From the NCBI GenBank assembly GCA_920105625.2, contig OV050031.1, forward strand, positions 219,280,194 through 219,344,193: a DNA stretch of 64,000 bases. The letters run 5' to 3'. Made by a program: the position numbers and the translations under genes. Below the pieces are notes generated by a model, which was given only the letters and a program-made list of their open reading frames with translations, had not been told where the DNA came from and ran no database searches. This document shows positions 11,161-25,749 of the stretch, one piece after another (within the stretch, counting starts at the first letter, position 1; every line of letters begins with the position of its first letter). The DNA comes from Clusia tigrina. Its lineage: Eukaryota > Arthropoda > Insecta > Diptera > Clusiidae.

Positions 11161-13306
11161 CACTTCTATTTTCGCCAGCAGTGGAGTAATTTTATGAGGA
11201 AGTAGTTTTTCGAAGACTTGCGATAGATTGGAAATGAACTCAGCTTTCAAGAAACCTGATCTTTACTTGGATGATCCTAATGGAATTCAAAAGGTGTCTC
11301 AAAAGGATGCTGAACAATTATGAATTTGATAGGTATGAATGATTTCATGGATATGAAGAATAATGTTGTCTGTTCGAACAATTGGGCACTATTTGGGAAC
11401 CGATTCTAGAAGTAGTCTGAAAATTATGCCCCAAAGTACACTGAGTATATATAAGTACGAGTATATGGAATAATACCTTTCTTTCCTCTGCTGACTTAGA
11501 ATACTCGTTCATTGCTCCATCGATATATTGAGGGACCTGTTCTGATACCTCAACATACCGATACTTGTAATCATTTAATGCTATATATAAATTTACACAA
11601 TATATATGCTATATATAAATATATATGCTATATATAAATATATATAATATATATGCTATATATGCTATATATAAATAATTTAAAGCTAAATATGAATATG
11701 GGATAAAAATAATAGATCTCTCCGGTCATTCTTTTAAGTCGAAGATACAAGGCTTTATATCCAGGCAAGCCTTATAGAAGGAACACACTCTTCTTTAGCA
11801 ATTATTCCATTATTTCCGCTATATATCTCAACTTTCCGCTATAACCAAAGCCAGTATACTCTTCATACTCTTAATCATTTAGGAATGTTGTGCAACAAGA
11901 AAAAGTGGCATATTAATGACCGGATGGATTACTTCCTTCAGCACACCACCAGCGATGCGCTTCCATCTTCAAAATTTATTGTGCTCTTACAAATATTTGG
12001 GCCCAATAAATGCATTCGCCGGATTGCTCAGCAACCGGGAAGAAACATGATAAAAGAGATGCGAGTGCCATTCTTAGAAAGCTGAAACGCCGCAAGTTGG
12101 CACCACACCAGACGATGACCGAGCACAGATCCGGGCAGGGTGCCAAAATTTCATATTCGTTTGCAAAGTGCGGTTGGGATGGGGTACGAGCCACAATAAA
12201 AGTGGAAAGAAATATGAAATTATTATGAACGCCTTCTCAAGAGTAGCTGCGCTCCGTTCCGCTCGGCGCCGCTGCATGCATTCCAACTGCTGCCACGAGA
12301 AATTGAGGGCGAGGGCGGCTCTTTTGCGCCTCTGCTGATCCACACGATGGTGACGGGGCTATGCGTAAGTGTCGCAAACTGTTGGCTCCTTTAAATTCAA
12401 ATATATTTGGGCAGTTGCCACATCACTGACAGAGGATTCAATTGTAGCTGGCGCATGGCCATATTTCTTCAGAGATTCGCTTCATTCGGCCTCGTCTGCG
12501 TGCTTGCGGCTCGAAGACTGCTCTATACATGCATTAGCGGCTGTGCATATGTATGGGTGTACATGTGTGAGTGTGTGAGTATTAAAAATAAATGGAATTC
12601 TCAGTTCGAAAGCAATTTCTGTTAAATAAGCGGAGGAGCAAATTTCCATTTTTCGTTTCTTTTGCTGGGAATTGCTTCGAAATTTTAGCATTGAACTATT
12701 TTAAAATGCTTCAATGAAGTTGAAAACAAAATTGAATTGATTTAATATTGTATAAATTGTTGCTGCCTTTGTTATGTAAGTACTTAGTGGGGTGTGCCAA
12801 ATTGTGGGGTGGACTTTGGCGATACCAAAAATTTCAATCATACAAGAATAATTCTGTTTGTCCTTCAAGATTTTGCTCTTAAGTGCCTCCTTCAAATAAA
12901 TACAACGCATTTGGATGGGTTCATCTTAAATATTGTGTCTTTATAAACAATTTGCAACACTTTAAATGCTGCTTATATAAATTAATAGAATGCTTGAGAA
13001 CTTGGAAGAATTTCAACCAAAATTTGTTTGTTTACCAAATAAAATCAGACACTTTTCGATTGAGCACATAAAAAATATATAAAAATTGAGGAAACTGCTC
13101 GTAGTCTTGCTAAAAAGAACTACGCCATTCAAAGTAACAAAAACAACAATACATATAAAGCAATTTCTAAACGATTATTGTCCTAAATTCGTTTAGAACC
13201 AGCAAAGATCAAGACGAAAAGCGTTTCGACTTTCTCTCTTCCACACGTACAGCAGAAGTCAGCGTAGCATTTGAGCAGTTTTTTGCCTGTATCCGAAGCA
13301 ATTTAC
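11161..13306. other. Intergenic region downstream of PLPBP
   Basis: A TATATGCTATATATAAA tandem run lies at about 11580-11685. Elsewhere the sequence is complex and non-repetitive. Short open frames at 12.0-12.6 kb occur on both strands with no family resemblance. No canonical AATAAA was found for PLPBP in the 300 nt past its stop. Confidence 0.4.
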
Positions 13307-16858
<3,552 letters not shown>

Positions 16859-17190
16859 AGTGCGACGTATCATTAAAACAGAAGGTACTCTTTAAAGATA
16901 CAAATTCTATATTTACATTTGTGTTTATAGATTAAAATTCGGGAGATAACTTCAACTTACTTGGCTGCAGCAATTTAAAACAATTTTATCAATCTGGTTG
17001 AATCAACTGATAACAAACGTCATAAACAGCTGCGGGAAATGCCTTGCGGGTTTGTGTCCAGAATATATTCACAGTACTTTAGTAGCTTGTACACATTTTG
17101 CCATTTTTGCATTCACAATGTGGGTATCATTCACCAGGGGTACATGATGCTTCCAGCACTAAAGCACTAGACCACTAGAGAAAAAAAGGA
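16859..17190. other. PLPBP 5' flank
   Basis: Presumed promoter region of PLPBP on the minus strand. No TATA box or clear Inr/DPE pair was identified. Confidence 0.35.
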
Positions 17191-17199
17191 AAATCGTTT

Positions 17200-17930
17200 C
17201 TGATGAAACTCAAAATATTGTAGTAATTCTCCGAATATGATGTATTGAAAAAATGAGTTTGTGATAGTATTAAGTTATAGGAATGATTTTATTTTCATTT
17301 CCGTTTCCTTCCGTTTCGCAATTCATATCAGTAGAAACAAAATGTTAACATTCGCATGACAGCTATTGTGACTTGCACACGCTACTCTATAAAGTAACAT
17401 GTCGAAGGTCTTTTCACTGCAATGCTGCTAAGTTGCTCTTTATACATGAAAACCTTTATCAAGTTGTCCACTCCATAGCCTGGAAAAAATTAAATAATTC
17501 ACCGAATTCGAAGTATTGAAAAACAGGAGTCGTTGAAAAAATTAAATTTCAGGAATGATTTTATTTTAATATCCTCTTCTTTTCGCTTCATAAATCATAT
17601 CAGTAAAACCAAATTTTGGAGCATTCGCATGAACACAATTGTGAATTGCGCACTGTACTCTATAAAGTAACATGTCAAAGGTATTTTCAATACAATGTTG
17701 ATATTTTATTCTTTATACATAAAAACTTTTATCATACTGTATACGTCATATCCTGGACAAATACTTATCAATTATTAATATTATTACTTATTTTGAAAAT
17801 TACCTCAATTTGCTTTCCATTCCATCGTTTTGAGGAGCATACGACCAGAAGCGATCCACTCATAGGCGAACTGTGACTTGCGCTCGCTAATCCACTTACA
17901 ACATGGCAGAGGTTTTCATATATGCTTAGC
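17200..17930. repeat. Tandem duplication of ~280 bp upstream of PLPBP, partial third copy
   Basis: The segment at about 17200-17480 recurs at about 17490-17770. Shared phrases are CTCTATAAAGTAACATGTC, AGGAATGATTTTATTTT and TTTATACATxAAAACxTTTATCA. A weaker third copy follows to about 17930. No coding content. Confidence 0.8.
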
Positions 17931-17944
17931 CAAGTGAATTATTA

Positions 17945-18355
17945 GCTGTGTTTCTTTCCACGCGAGTGTGAATAAAACGCCCGCTTATCCATTCATATGG
18001 ACCGCTTAGTTAAGACAAGGTGCTTGTATCCGCTTATTGTTTAGCGCCTCAAACAGAAGTGCTGGCAGGATATTTTTGTGGTCTATTGTGAACGAGAAAA
18101 AGAGTAAACCAAGAATTAACCGCTGTAATGATATAAAAAGCTGTAATTATATAAAATATATAGTATATCGTGTATTCATTAATATGGACACATTTCAAGT
18201 TAAATTACCAACGCTTGCTCAAAATATGCCATTTTGCATTGTTTTTTCCTCTTTAAAATCGTTGACAATTCAAATGCATAAGCAGTGCTGCCAAATTATA
18301 AACAGTTAAGCGACGGGTAGCGTTTTATTCACACTCGTGTTGAAAGAAACACAGC
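17945..18355. mobile_element. MITE, 36-bp TIRs, TA target duplication
   Basis: Inverted repeats at 17945-17980 and 18320-18355 (starting GCTGTGTTTCTTTC) differ at two positions and are flanked by TA. The 411-bp interior has no transposase. TA duplication suggests mobilisation by a Tc1/mariner-type transposase. Confidence 0.85.
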
Positions 18356-18357
18356 TA

Positions 18358-18650
18358 TTTTTACTCATACACTGCGGCCACACGATCAATTTCTTGACCA
18401 TCAAGTCGCAATACACTCATACTTTTTACAAACACATACACATTTTTAGTACTTGATCGTCGACTTGATTATCCATTTATGTTTCAAGACGAGAATCAAT
18501 TCGGCTTTCAATTCACAAACAAGATCGAGACTGCATTGAGATTAATGAATTAACGCTGGTACTTAACCGCCGACTCACGAAACATCTCAAAATATGTGGC
18601 CCAAACAGAGCCAAAATAGGTCTGAAATCCTTCTTCGGCTCAGTAGAGGG
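18358..18650. other. Non-coding, nothing recognised
   Basis: Short unique stretch between the MITE and a non-LTR tail. Confidence 0.4.
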
Positions 18651-18735
18651 AACTCAAAACACGTATCACAATGGGCCGATGGGCGGAGTAATTTGCGTAA
18701 CTCGCAAGTTCCGTGGTTTAACCTAACCTAACCTA
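18651..18735 (+). mobile_element. Non-LTR 3' end fragment with TAACC tail
   Basis: ACGTATCACAATGGGCCGAT is followed by a TTCCGTGG stretch and TAACCTAACCTAACC. Similar ends recur, in either orientation, at 9.0, 23.0, 28.65 and 34.1 kb. Confidence 0.55.
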
Positions 18736-20000
18736 GATCTTCAATTCTCTTTTGCAGCTTAACTTTATCCTGTATTTGTGTATAAAGTTGAATTTTCTTA
18801 GCATAATATCCTTATGAGATTTTAGTACCATATTCGTGAGATGAATTGTTCTCCCATCTGTTTTGGGTGTAATTTGATTCCCTCGGAATCATTTCTTGTA
18901 TTCTGCTAAGAGATTTTCTAGCAGAGTCTTGTATTACTAGATGTAACGGTGTTAGATCTAGTATCACTTCTTTTGCTGCCGTTAAACAGATGCTCATAGC
19001 TCCAGGCAAGGCGTGGTACATTACTTAAGACAGATTTCGCTGTCTTAAGTCTGACTCTATTTGACCAGCCTACAGAACTATAGGTGACGATTGGTCTCGC
19101 CATCATGGTACACATCCAGCGAACGATTCTTGTATTACATCTCCAAGATTTACCCGCAGGCCTTCTGTATATCATTGAGGAGGTTGTAGGCCTCTTGTTG
19201 GTTTTTGTCAGATGAGTCTTCAATAATGAGTCTTCAATAACTTTCTGTCGAAAATGACTCCGAGGTATTTGGACTCAGAGCTAATATCAACCTGCGTACC
19301 ATTTAGAAGAATAGGTTTGATATATGGAAAGGATATTTTTCTAGTAATCGCCACAATGGTGATTTTCGTGGCATTGATTTTCGATTCTCTTCCAATTCAC
19401 CATTCACTAGCTGGTAATAAGAGGGGTTTTGAATAATATCAGATAGGGTGGATGGTCTTCGAGGCATTGACTTTCAATCCTGTTCCCCTGCACCATTCAC
19501 TAGCTGCTAATACCTCCCTCTGTATAATATCACAAAGGGTGGATTCAGACTTTCCTTTAGCTATTATCAGAATATCGTCCGCATATCTTTGACATGATAT
19601 GCCCGGATTTGGGAGTTTTACCAGAAGATCATTAACTACTAAGCTCCACAAAATGGGTGATAATATCCCACCCAATAATAATAATACCCCATGCAAATGC
19701 CCAGCTCTCGCGGCCTCAAGAAATAGAGCCTATCCAAATTCTCGGCTGTATAACCGAAGGATCTCCTGAAATAACTAAATTCCACAAAGGAGATCTAGAC
19801 AACAATCCATCTTTTTTCCAGCGTTTAGGAGGGGTGGTGATCTTAAAACGACGCTAAGGCACTAATTGTAATTCATGCGAGGATGTCGTGGATCAGCCAC
19901 CTGAACCAACCAACCCCACCCTGCGGACATCCTTTATTGACTTTGACTTTAACAGTTTTGTCACCTGCTTCAGCGTCAGTCAGTCTACTGTTAAGTAAGG
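18736..20000 (-). pseudogene. Non-LTR reverse transcriptase wreck with internal duplication
   Basis: The minus strand carries RT core motifs in order: KGCPQGG (about 19935-19915), then after an insert ILSPILWSLVVND, GISCQRYADDILIIAKGKSE (catalytic YADD near 19575), and WCRGTGLKVNASKT. The thumb block NTRIVRWMCTMMARPIVTYSS follows near 19130-19070, and a TPLHLVIQ block near 18950-18925. The segment encoding GLKVNASKT is duplicated (about 19240-19435 and 19440-19560). The pattern resembles R1/LOA-type elements with a C-terminal RNase H. Frameshifts and stops make it dead. Confidence 0.75.
19674..19914 (-). mobile_element. SINE-like insertion, 241 bp, 7-bp target duplication
   Basis: Flanked by CCCACCC at 19667-19673 and 19915-19921. 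Removing the element and one duplicate restores the RT motif KGCPQGGILSP exactly in frame. On the minus strand it starts GTTGGTTGGTTCAGGTGGCT, in which TGGTTCAGGTG fits the Pol III A-box TRGYNNANNNG. It ends in an ATT repeat. No clear B-box was seen. Confidence 0.75.
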
Positions 20001-20553
20001 CTCGGAAGTATTGGAAGTGATGTTCTCGATTCCTCTATTAAGAGCTCTAATCACATATTCGTGACGAGTCAAAAGTCCCTTGTCTTTTATCCAGTGCTGC
20101 CTGAATAAAGCCACTGAGATGGTATAATGCGCTTTTAGTAGATTTACCACAGGTCAAAGGTCATACAGTCTGGTATATTAAGTATGCTCCCCTTCAAAAA
20201 CAACGATCGTAACAGTGTGTCCAAACACCTTCCAATTGTATTCTAAGCAGGTGGATTTTTCAATTATTCCAGTAGCTTTCCTTTTTCCGTTTCTGGAAGT
20301 CATTCGGGCGATCTTTCTTTAATATATCTACAATTGGGAATCTGAGTTTCATTCATTTTAATGGCGAATGCTCGCATTTAATTGCAGACACTCGCATTTT
20401 ATAGGCGTATATTCGCAATTAAAATGAGAAATTATAAATTGCAGTTTAAATAAGAAATCGGCGGCTTCATTTTACGTAGTCAATATGTCAAGGAAGACCC
20501 TAATAAATTAGCAATCGATTTAGAAACTAGGAACTCTACAAGAAATCACAGGT
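20001..20553. other. Region 5' of the small membrane-protein gene
   Basis: The first part may be further retroelement debris. From about 20180 it looks unique. An Inr-like TCAATAT lies at 20481, and a short upstream ORF starting at 20486 encodes seven residues. Confidence 0.35.
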
Positions 20554-21077
20554 ATGGACGTGCACCATCTCTTCGAGGAACAATGCGCACTGCTCATGCA
20601 GTTCCTGGTGTATGCTACGATCCAATGCATAAAAAGTATGATCAAATTTGGATTCGTGTTGCTGCTGACTTTCGGACTGACGTTTGCCTTTTTCCAATTG
20701 GTGAGTAGGGAGGTGGGCATGGCCGTATTGCTGCATATAATGTACTAACGAAAACTTCTGTTTTATACCTTCAATAGTGTGAAATCAGTCTGCCAAAGGG
20801 CAGGGTATCAAATAATACCGACTTCATGATGCCCGCAATGAGGTCGAGCGTCCTAAACTATGCCACCGATTCGCAAGAGAGCATCAGAATGTATCCATTT
20901 ATAATTGAAATTCCTTCCAAACTGTCAGCGGATGTGATCAAAAATGGGAAGAAGAGCAAGGAGAGGAGATTCGGTAGCGAGAGTTACAGCAGTGTCGACG
21001 ATGATCAGGACGATAGTAGACTCCAAAAACGCGTCACATACCTAGAAAAGGAATTAAAACATACAAGTTTTAAATAA
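20554..21077 (+). CDS. Unrecognised two-exon gene for a 148-residue single-pass membrane protein
   Basis: I do not recognise this protein. Exon 1 (20554-20700) ends at TTG|GTGAGT. A 77-bp intron with acceptor CAATAG leads to exon 2 (20778-21077, stop TAA). The phase-0 join extends the frame through 16 codons before the first Met of exon 2. An in-frame TAG upstream makes 20554 the first usable ATG. Residues 32-49 (FGFVLLLTFGLTFAFFQL) form a strong membrane segment after an amphipathic N-terminus with Cys11 and Cys25. Residues 50-126 look soluble, with a KNGKKSKERR basic patch and an acidic SSVDDDQDD stretch. The C-terminus RLQKRVTYLEKELK has coiled-coil spacing. It lies between two retroelement wrecks but shows no retroelement motif. 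A lineage-specific or fast-evolving host gene is likely. Confidence 0.6.
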
Positions 21078-21124
21078 GTCTTCTTGAATTGCAAATATAC
21101 ATATTTAATAATATAATTGAAAGA

Positions 21125-21720
21125 GACATGTGCAGAAAGGATTTAGGTGGGTAGCTACGGTGAGCGATCGCCAAAAAGGCACATGATTGATCCTTTGTGA
21201 TATCGCATAAGACACAACTACCCTTTCCTTGCAGAAGTTCAGCCATTTGCATTTTTTTATTTAAGATATTGATGGAGTTTATTTTTTTGCTTAGAATGTC
21301 TCACAGGGAGTTCAGAAAGTAGTTACCCAAGAAGGTATAGCGGTCTCCAAAAGTGCGCACTTAGGCCATCATTGACTCCTTGTTATATCGCATGAGACAC
21401 AAGTTCCTAACCCCTTCAAAGGTCCAAAGGTTGGAGCTCTTGATGAAGCAGTTGATGCTTATCTTATTTGGAATATCATCCAATGAGTCCAGAAAGTAGT
21501 CACCCAGGAAGGTGGCTGGGTAGGTATAGCGTTCGCCAGAAGGGCGGAACTTAAGCCATCATCTACCCCTTGTGATGCCGCATGAGATACAAGGCCCAAA
21601 CACTTTCAAAAGTCCAGCTATTTGAAGCTCTTGATGAAGCAGTTGATGGAGCTTATATTCTTGTTTGGAATATCTCCCAAAGAGTCCACAAAACGGTCAC
21701 CCAGGAAAGTTCGTCTCCTT
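21125..21720 (-). repeat. Three tandem ~180-bp copies of a non-LTR 3' segment
   Basis: Segments starting near 21135, 21320 and 21490 share GTxACCCA(A/G)GAAGGT, TATAGCG, TTAGGCCATCAT and CGCATGAGAxACAAG phrases. They correspond to the end of the RNase H-tail element at 21618-21872. The outermost copy is the most diverged. Confidence 0.75.
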
Positions 21721-21872
21721 CTAGACGACGCTGGACACGTGAATAACAGGTTTTCAATGGACTCTTGCTCCCCCTCGTCCATGTAATTCCTGCACAACCC
21801 GTTAGAGGCAATCCCCAGCCAACTATCATGAGTCAAGGGTATAACGGGACTATGGGTCAAGTGTCCTAACAA
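21618..21872 (-). pseudogene. Non-LTR C-terminal domain fragment
   Basis: The 84-codon minus-strand frame LGHLTHSPVIPL, LCRNYMDEGEQESIENLLFTC, RRRRTFLGDRF matches the region after RNase H in R1/LOA-like elements. The expected second Cys of the C-x2-C pair is Tyr-flanked and lost. Confidence 0.7.
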
Positions 21873-22079
21873 GGCTATGGAGCTATACTATGGAACCTAT
21901 ACTTGGTCTGTTTAGAGATAATAAATCTTAAGCGCTTGACGTTTATGTCAGGTCAGGTTAGTCTAGCTATTTTGCATCGTACTCCTTCAGACCAGCACCT
22001 TCTCGCTGCGTCTAAGGATATTGTATTAATAAGTACCTTACATGTGGCAATAGGAATACTAAGGTTTGACCCAGCTAGT

Positions 22080-22860
22080 TGAAACGGTATTGTAGTGGTC
22101 TCTCGGACGAGTTTTTTCGGTGTGCAGTTCCGTGGAATATCCCAGGAATATCCCAGGAATATCCCAGGAATATCCCAGGAATATCCCAGGAATATCCCTG
22201 GAATAGCCCAGGAATATCCCTGGAATAGCCCAGGATTATCCCAGGAATATCCCAGGAATATCCCAGGAATATCCCAAGGAACCGAGTTTAGATGTAGATT
22301 TTGCTTAGCTATCTCGTCTATTGATTTGCGACAGCTCTTGACGGCTTGTTATGTAATTATAGCAAAATCCAAGGAACTCAAAGCTTCTTGGCTAGCAGAT
22401 AGAATGTAAATACATTGCCCAGATATTTCCTTCTTTTTCTCAACCCAAGACAGTGCTACCTCTATAACCGCGACCTCAGCCTGAAATACTCTGCAATGGT
22501 CGGGAACCCTAAAGAACATGTTAGTGGTCGGTTCACCTTAGAATACACCACCTCCCATTTCCCTTCTTTGTAGCTTGGATCCATCTGTGTAGACGTGAAT
22601 CCCTTTTACATGTGGGGGTGCCGTCCTTCCATTCGTTCTTAGCGGGAATGGTGATCTTACACAAGCATTGAGGCATAACATGATGTGATCTAGTCAAAAG
22701 AGTTAGGAACACCTTTAAAACGGAGCTTAAAAGACACGTTAATGGGCAGTTCATCTGATAATACACCAACTCCCACTTCCCTTTACTGTAACTAGGATCC
22801 ATCTGTGTAGATCTGAATCCCTTTTACATATGGGGGTGCTGTACATCCTTTCGTCCCTAG
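22080..22860 (-). pseudogene. Non-LTR RNase H domain, duplicated start and minisatellite interruption
   Basis: Minus-strand translation shows the RNase H opening (YTDGSKL-like, DPSYSKGKWE) twice, at about 22800-22690 and 22600-22500. A decayed domain follows to about 22280, where an 11-bp tandem array replaces coding sequence. RNase H removes the RNA strand during target-primed reverse transcription. This copy is non-functional. Confidence 0.6.
22130..22277. repeat. 11-bp minisatellite (CCAGGAATATC)n
   Basis: About 13 units, some reading CCTGGAATAGC, sit within the RNase H remnant. Confidence 0.95.
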
Positions 22861-22984
22861 TGGGAATGGAGATCCTACACAAGCCATTGAAAGCATATTA
22901 TGGTGAGATCTAGTCAAAAACGTCAGGAATACCCTCACAATATTATAGGATAGACAATATTATAGGATTGGTGCGCATCTTTTA

Positions 22985-23115
22985 GCCTAGGTTAGGTTAG
23001 GTTAACGTGGCAGCCGGTCTAAGGATCAGCTCACTCAGACCACCATGGGTCCATTGTGATACCACCGCGTAAAAACGCGCACCTCCGATTCACTCGTCGA
23101 ACCATTTCGAAGCAA
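22985..23115 (-). mobile_element. Non-LTR 3' end with TAACC tail
   Basis: On the minus strand GGTATCACAATGGACCCATG leads to a GGCTGCCA segment and a TTAACCTAACCTAACC end. It closely resembles 28643-28790, which carries the same GGCAGCCGGTCT block. Confidence 0.65.
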
Positions 23116-23715
23116 GATTTGTTTGGCCTTCTTTTTGCTTAACAGCTGAATATGCAGTCGTCCTTTTGCCAAAAAGCCTGACAGGCAGCAGATTAAGCAG
23201 AACGTCTAAAGTTGCAATTGGAGTTCTTCTAATGGCTCCGCCGTTCTGTGTACCTTCCTTACCAACCTGTTCTATGTAGATTTGTTTAGGGCCGCTCACC
23301 AAAAAAGAGCTCCTTAAAAAAGAATTGTTCATACCACAGGTGAGTATATCCAGTAGGTTACCTTTGCCTGTAACCCCCCCATATCTGTCCTATGACTCCT
23401 TTGCAAGGGTACAGAGCAACTTTAGCCTTCCGAATGCATTCATTTACATTAGCCTTCAAGTTCAGCTTCCTAGCCAGCATGAAACCCCGATTCCTAGATT
23501 CTTCTAGCCTTCCGATTCAGTTTCCTAGCATGAAACCCCGATTCCTAGCTTCTTCTACATGACTGATATCTACACCCATTAGTTTTGGAGCGATCAATTG
23601 AGGTATTTTATACTTCCTAGTGAAGAGCACCAACTTAGTCTTGGATGGATTAACCCCCAACCCGCAGTCTGTAGCCCATTTGGAGAGAATGCCGAGCATC
23701 CATTGATACATATCG
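23116..23715 (-). pseudogene. Non-LTR reverse transcriptase C-terminal palm fragment
   Basis: The open minus-strand frame LSKWATDCGLGVNPSKTKLVLFTRKYKIP (23711-23600), followed by an LMGVDISHVEEARNRGFML block, is the conserved end of the RT palm. The block ARNRGFML is locally duplicated near 23490-23530. An LNLKANVNECIRKAK stretch continues to about 23410. Confidence 0.75.
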
Positions 23716-23719
23716 AAAA

Positions 23720-24945
23720 GGAGTTACTCAATTTTTATTATTATTGTTTATTATTTTGCTTCATTGTCATAATTGGGTCGCACCTTGTATGGAAATGTTG
23801 CAAATGGCACCGTGCATGGCAACGCCTCGATCCCATGCAACAGTCCCATGTAACAATGGGGCAAACGTTTTTGTTTAGCCGAATGTGGCCGCGATGGATG
23901 CTGTTATTGCTGTTGTATTGGCAAAAAACGTGGCGTAAAGTGTGCATAATTTGCCTGCTGCCATTGTTGCTGCTGCTGTAGTAAATAGCACACATATTAC
24001 GTGGGCTTGTATGTGCATACATAGTATATTTAACATTATTATGAATGCCGTAAACTTTGTTGTTGTAGTTTTTGGCGTTGCCTTCGTGTTGCGGCATAGA
24101 TAATTTTTTGGATTTTTTGCAGCTTCACTTGCAAAGTTTTGCAATTAACGGCGGAAAATGATTTTCAACTTGTCATTTGCACATTACACACACACACACA
24201 CACACACGTGCATAAAAAAGCATAGTCACAAACCCATCTAAGCACACACACAGACGCAGGCTCAGGCCCACGCTTAACAGCACGTGCAATCAGGCAGGCG
24301 CCCAACTCCTCACTTATTCAATAACCATAAACGACCGTATTTTAGTCTGGTGGTCTGTTGGTGGATTGGCCTGTTGGTGGATTGGTCTGTTGGTGAGCTG
24401 GTCTGTTGGTGTGTTGGTCTGCTGGTCTATTGGCTATTGGTCTTTTGGCCTTTTGGTCTGCTGGCCTGCTGGTCTGTTGGTCTTTTGGTCTGTTGGTATG
24501 TTAGTCTATTGGTCTCTCTGTCTGCTGGTCTGCCACTTCGTCATTAGTAAAGACCCCAAAATGTGTGCCGTCGAGGCTGATTCGTTTGTTCCCCATGTGT
24601 GCATGTGTGTGTTACATTGTTTAAACATAATCGGCGCAATCGGCGGCACTGGCCCGGTCCGCAAGTCATCTTGTTTTCATGTGGCATGCACCTACTTCAT
24701 TTAATCAAAGCACTTGTTCGTAATGTAAAACTGGTGAAGGAAATAATTAGTATGTATGTTGAGTGTGTTTGTTGTTGCATCACACCCTTATGTGCGGCTT
24801 TTGTGGCTTTAACTTTGAATTACCACAACTGCAAATAGTAACGCCCTAAATTTTGCCCCTGATTTGAATGGGAATATTGCCAAACATCAGCGTACTGCAA
24901 AACTATTGTATTGGAGTTGGTTGCGAGTATGGAAGGAAAAGTAAT
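23720..24945. other. Non-coding island with minisatellite
   Basis: Complex unique DNA at 23760-24170 and 24540-24945 flanks a CA run (24185-24206) and the CTGTTGGT repeat at 24345-24535. No gene is supported. Confidence 0.4.
24345..24535. repeat. (GGTCTGTTGGTCTGCTGGTC)-type minisatellite
   Basis: About 190 bp of pyrimidine/G-biased 8- to 10-bp units produce long open frames (WSVGLLVCW-like) that are not genes. Confidence 0.9.
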
Positions 24946-24947
24946 TA

Positions 24948-25745
24948 ATTAACTACTACTTAGTGGGTCAATAAGTCCCTGAATATTGGCATTGTCCTCA
25001 AAATAATACGATTTCTCGAGGCCCTCAAAATAGCCGTTTGTGTCTTTAATGACCTTTTCAATCGACCCAAATCTCGTATCGCCGTGCCATTGCCTCATAT
25101 TTGGAAACATAATAATATTGCGATCATCAGAGGTCTAATCTGGAGAATAGGCTGGATGAGAAAGAAATTCGTAACCTAGTTCATTCCATTTTGCCATTGC
25201 GTCTGCGGACTAGTGCGCCGATGCTTTGTCCTGGTGGAACAGAACTTTTTTCCTCGCCAGGTGCGGTCGTTTTTGCTTCAAATCGGAGTCGAATCGATCC
25301 AACAGTCGTTTTACCCTTTTCAAGATAATCAATGTGTACATCCCAAAAAACTGTCAGCATGACCCACCTTGGTCTTTCTGCAGCTTTGATACACCAGAAG
25401 AAGTTCACTGTATCGACTGTTCCTTGGTCTCTGGTGTGTTGTGATGAATCCATGTTGCGTCCACGGTTACAAAACGGCTTAAAAACTTATTTGGACTACG
25501 ATTGAACATCGCAAAACACTCCTTTGAAGTTGTCAAACGATTGCGATTGTTGTCAATTGTGAGCAAGCGCGGCCCTTATCTTCGGGATAGCTTTTTCATA
25601 TCCAAATATTTCTGCTAAATTGGAAGCTTTGATCCATGTGGTAAGCCTGTAGCCTCTTCAAATTCGCGCACCTTCACTCGGGGATAGTCTAATATAATAC
25701 CGTGGATTTTATCGACCATCTCTGAGATCCACTGCGTTCTACAAT
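24948..25745 (-). pseudogene. Decayed mariner transposase A
   Basis: The minus strand reads REFEEATG, RLLTIDNNRNRLTTSKECF, DATWIHHNTPETKEQ, RPHLARKKVLFHQD, a NELGYEFLSHPAYSPD block and YFEGLEKSYYF, in mariner order. Several frameshifts occur. The first Asp remains but the flanking DETW is DATW, and the second motif is HQDKA. No TIRs were identified. Confidence 0.75.
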
Positions 25746-25749
25746 TCAC

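Noticed and set aside
10500..11197. 150- and 105-codon Gly/Trp/Val-rich frames
   Set aside because: Artefacts of the 20-bp minisatellite, whose unit keeps several frames open.
24284..24704. Trp/Leu/Cys-rich frames
   Set aside because: Translation of a CTGTTGGT-type minisatellite.
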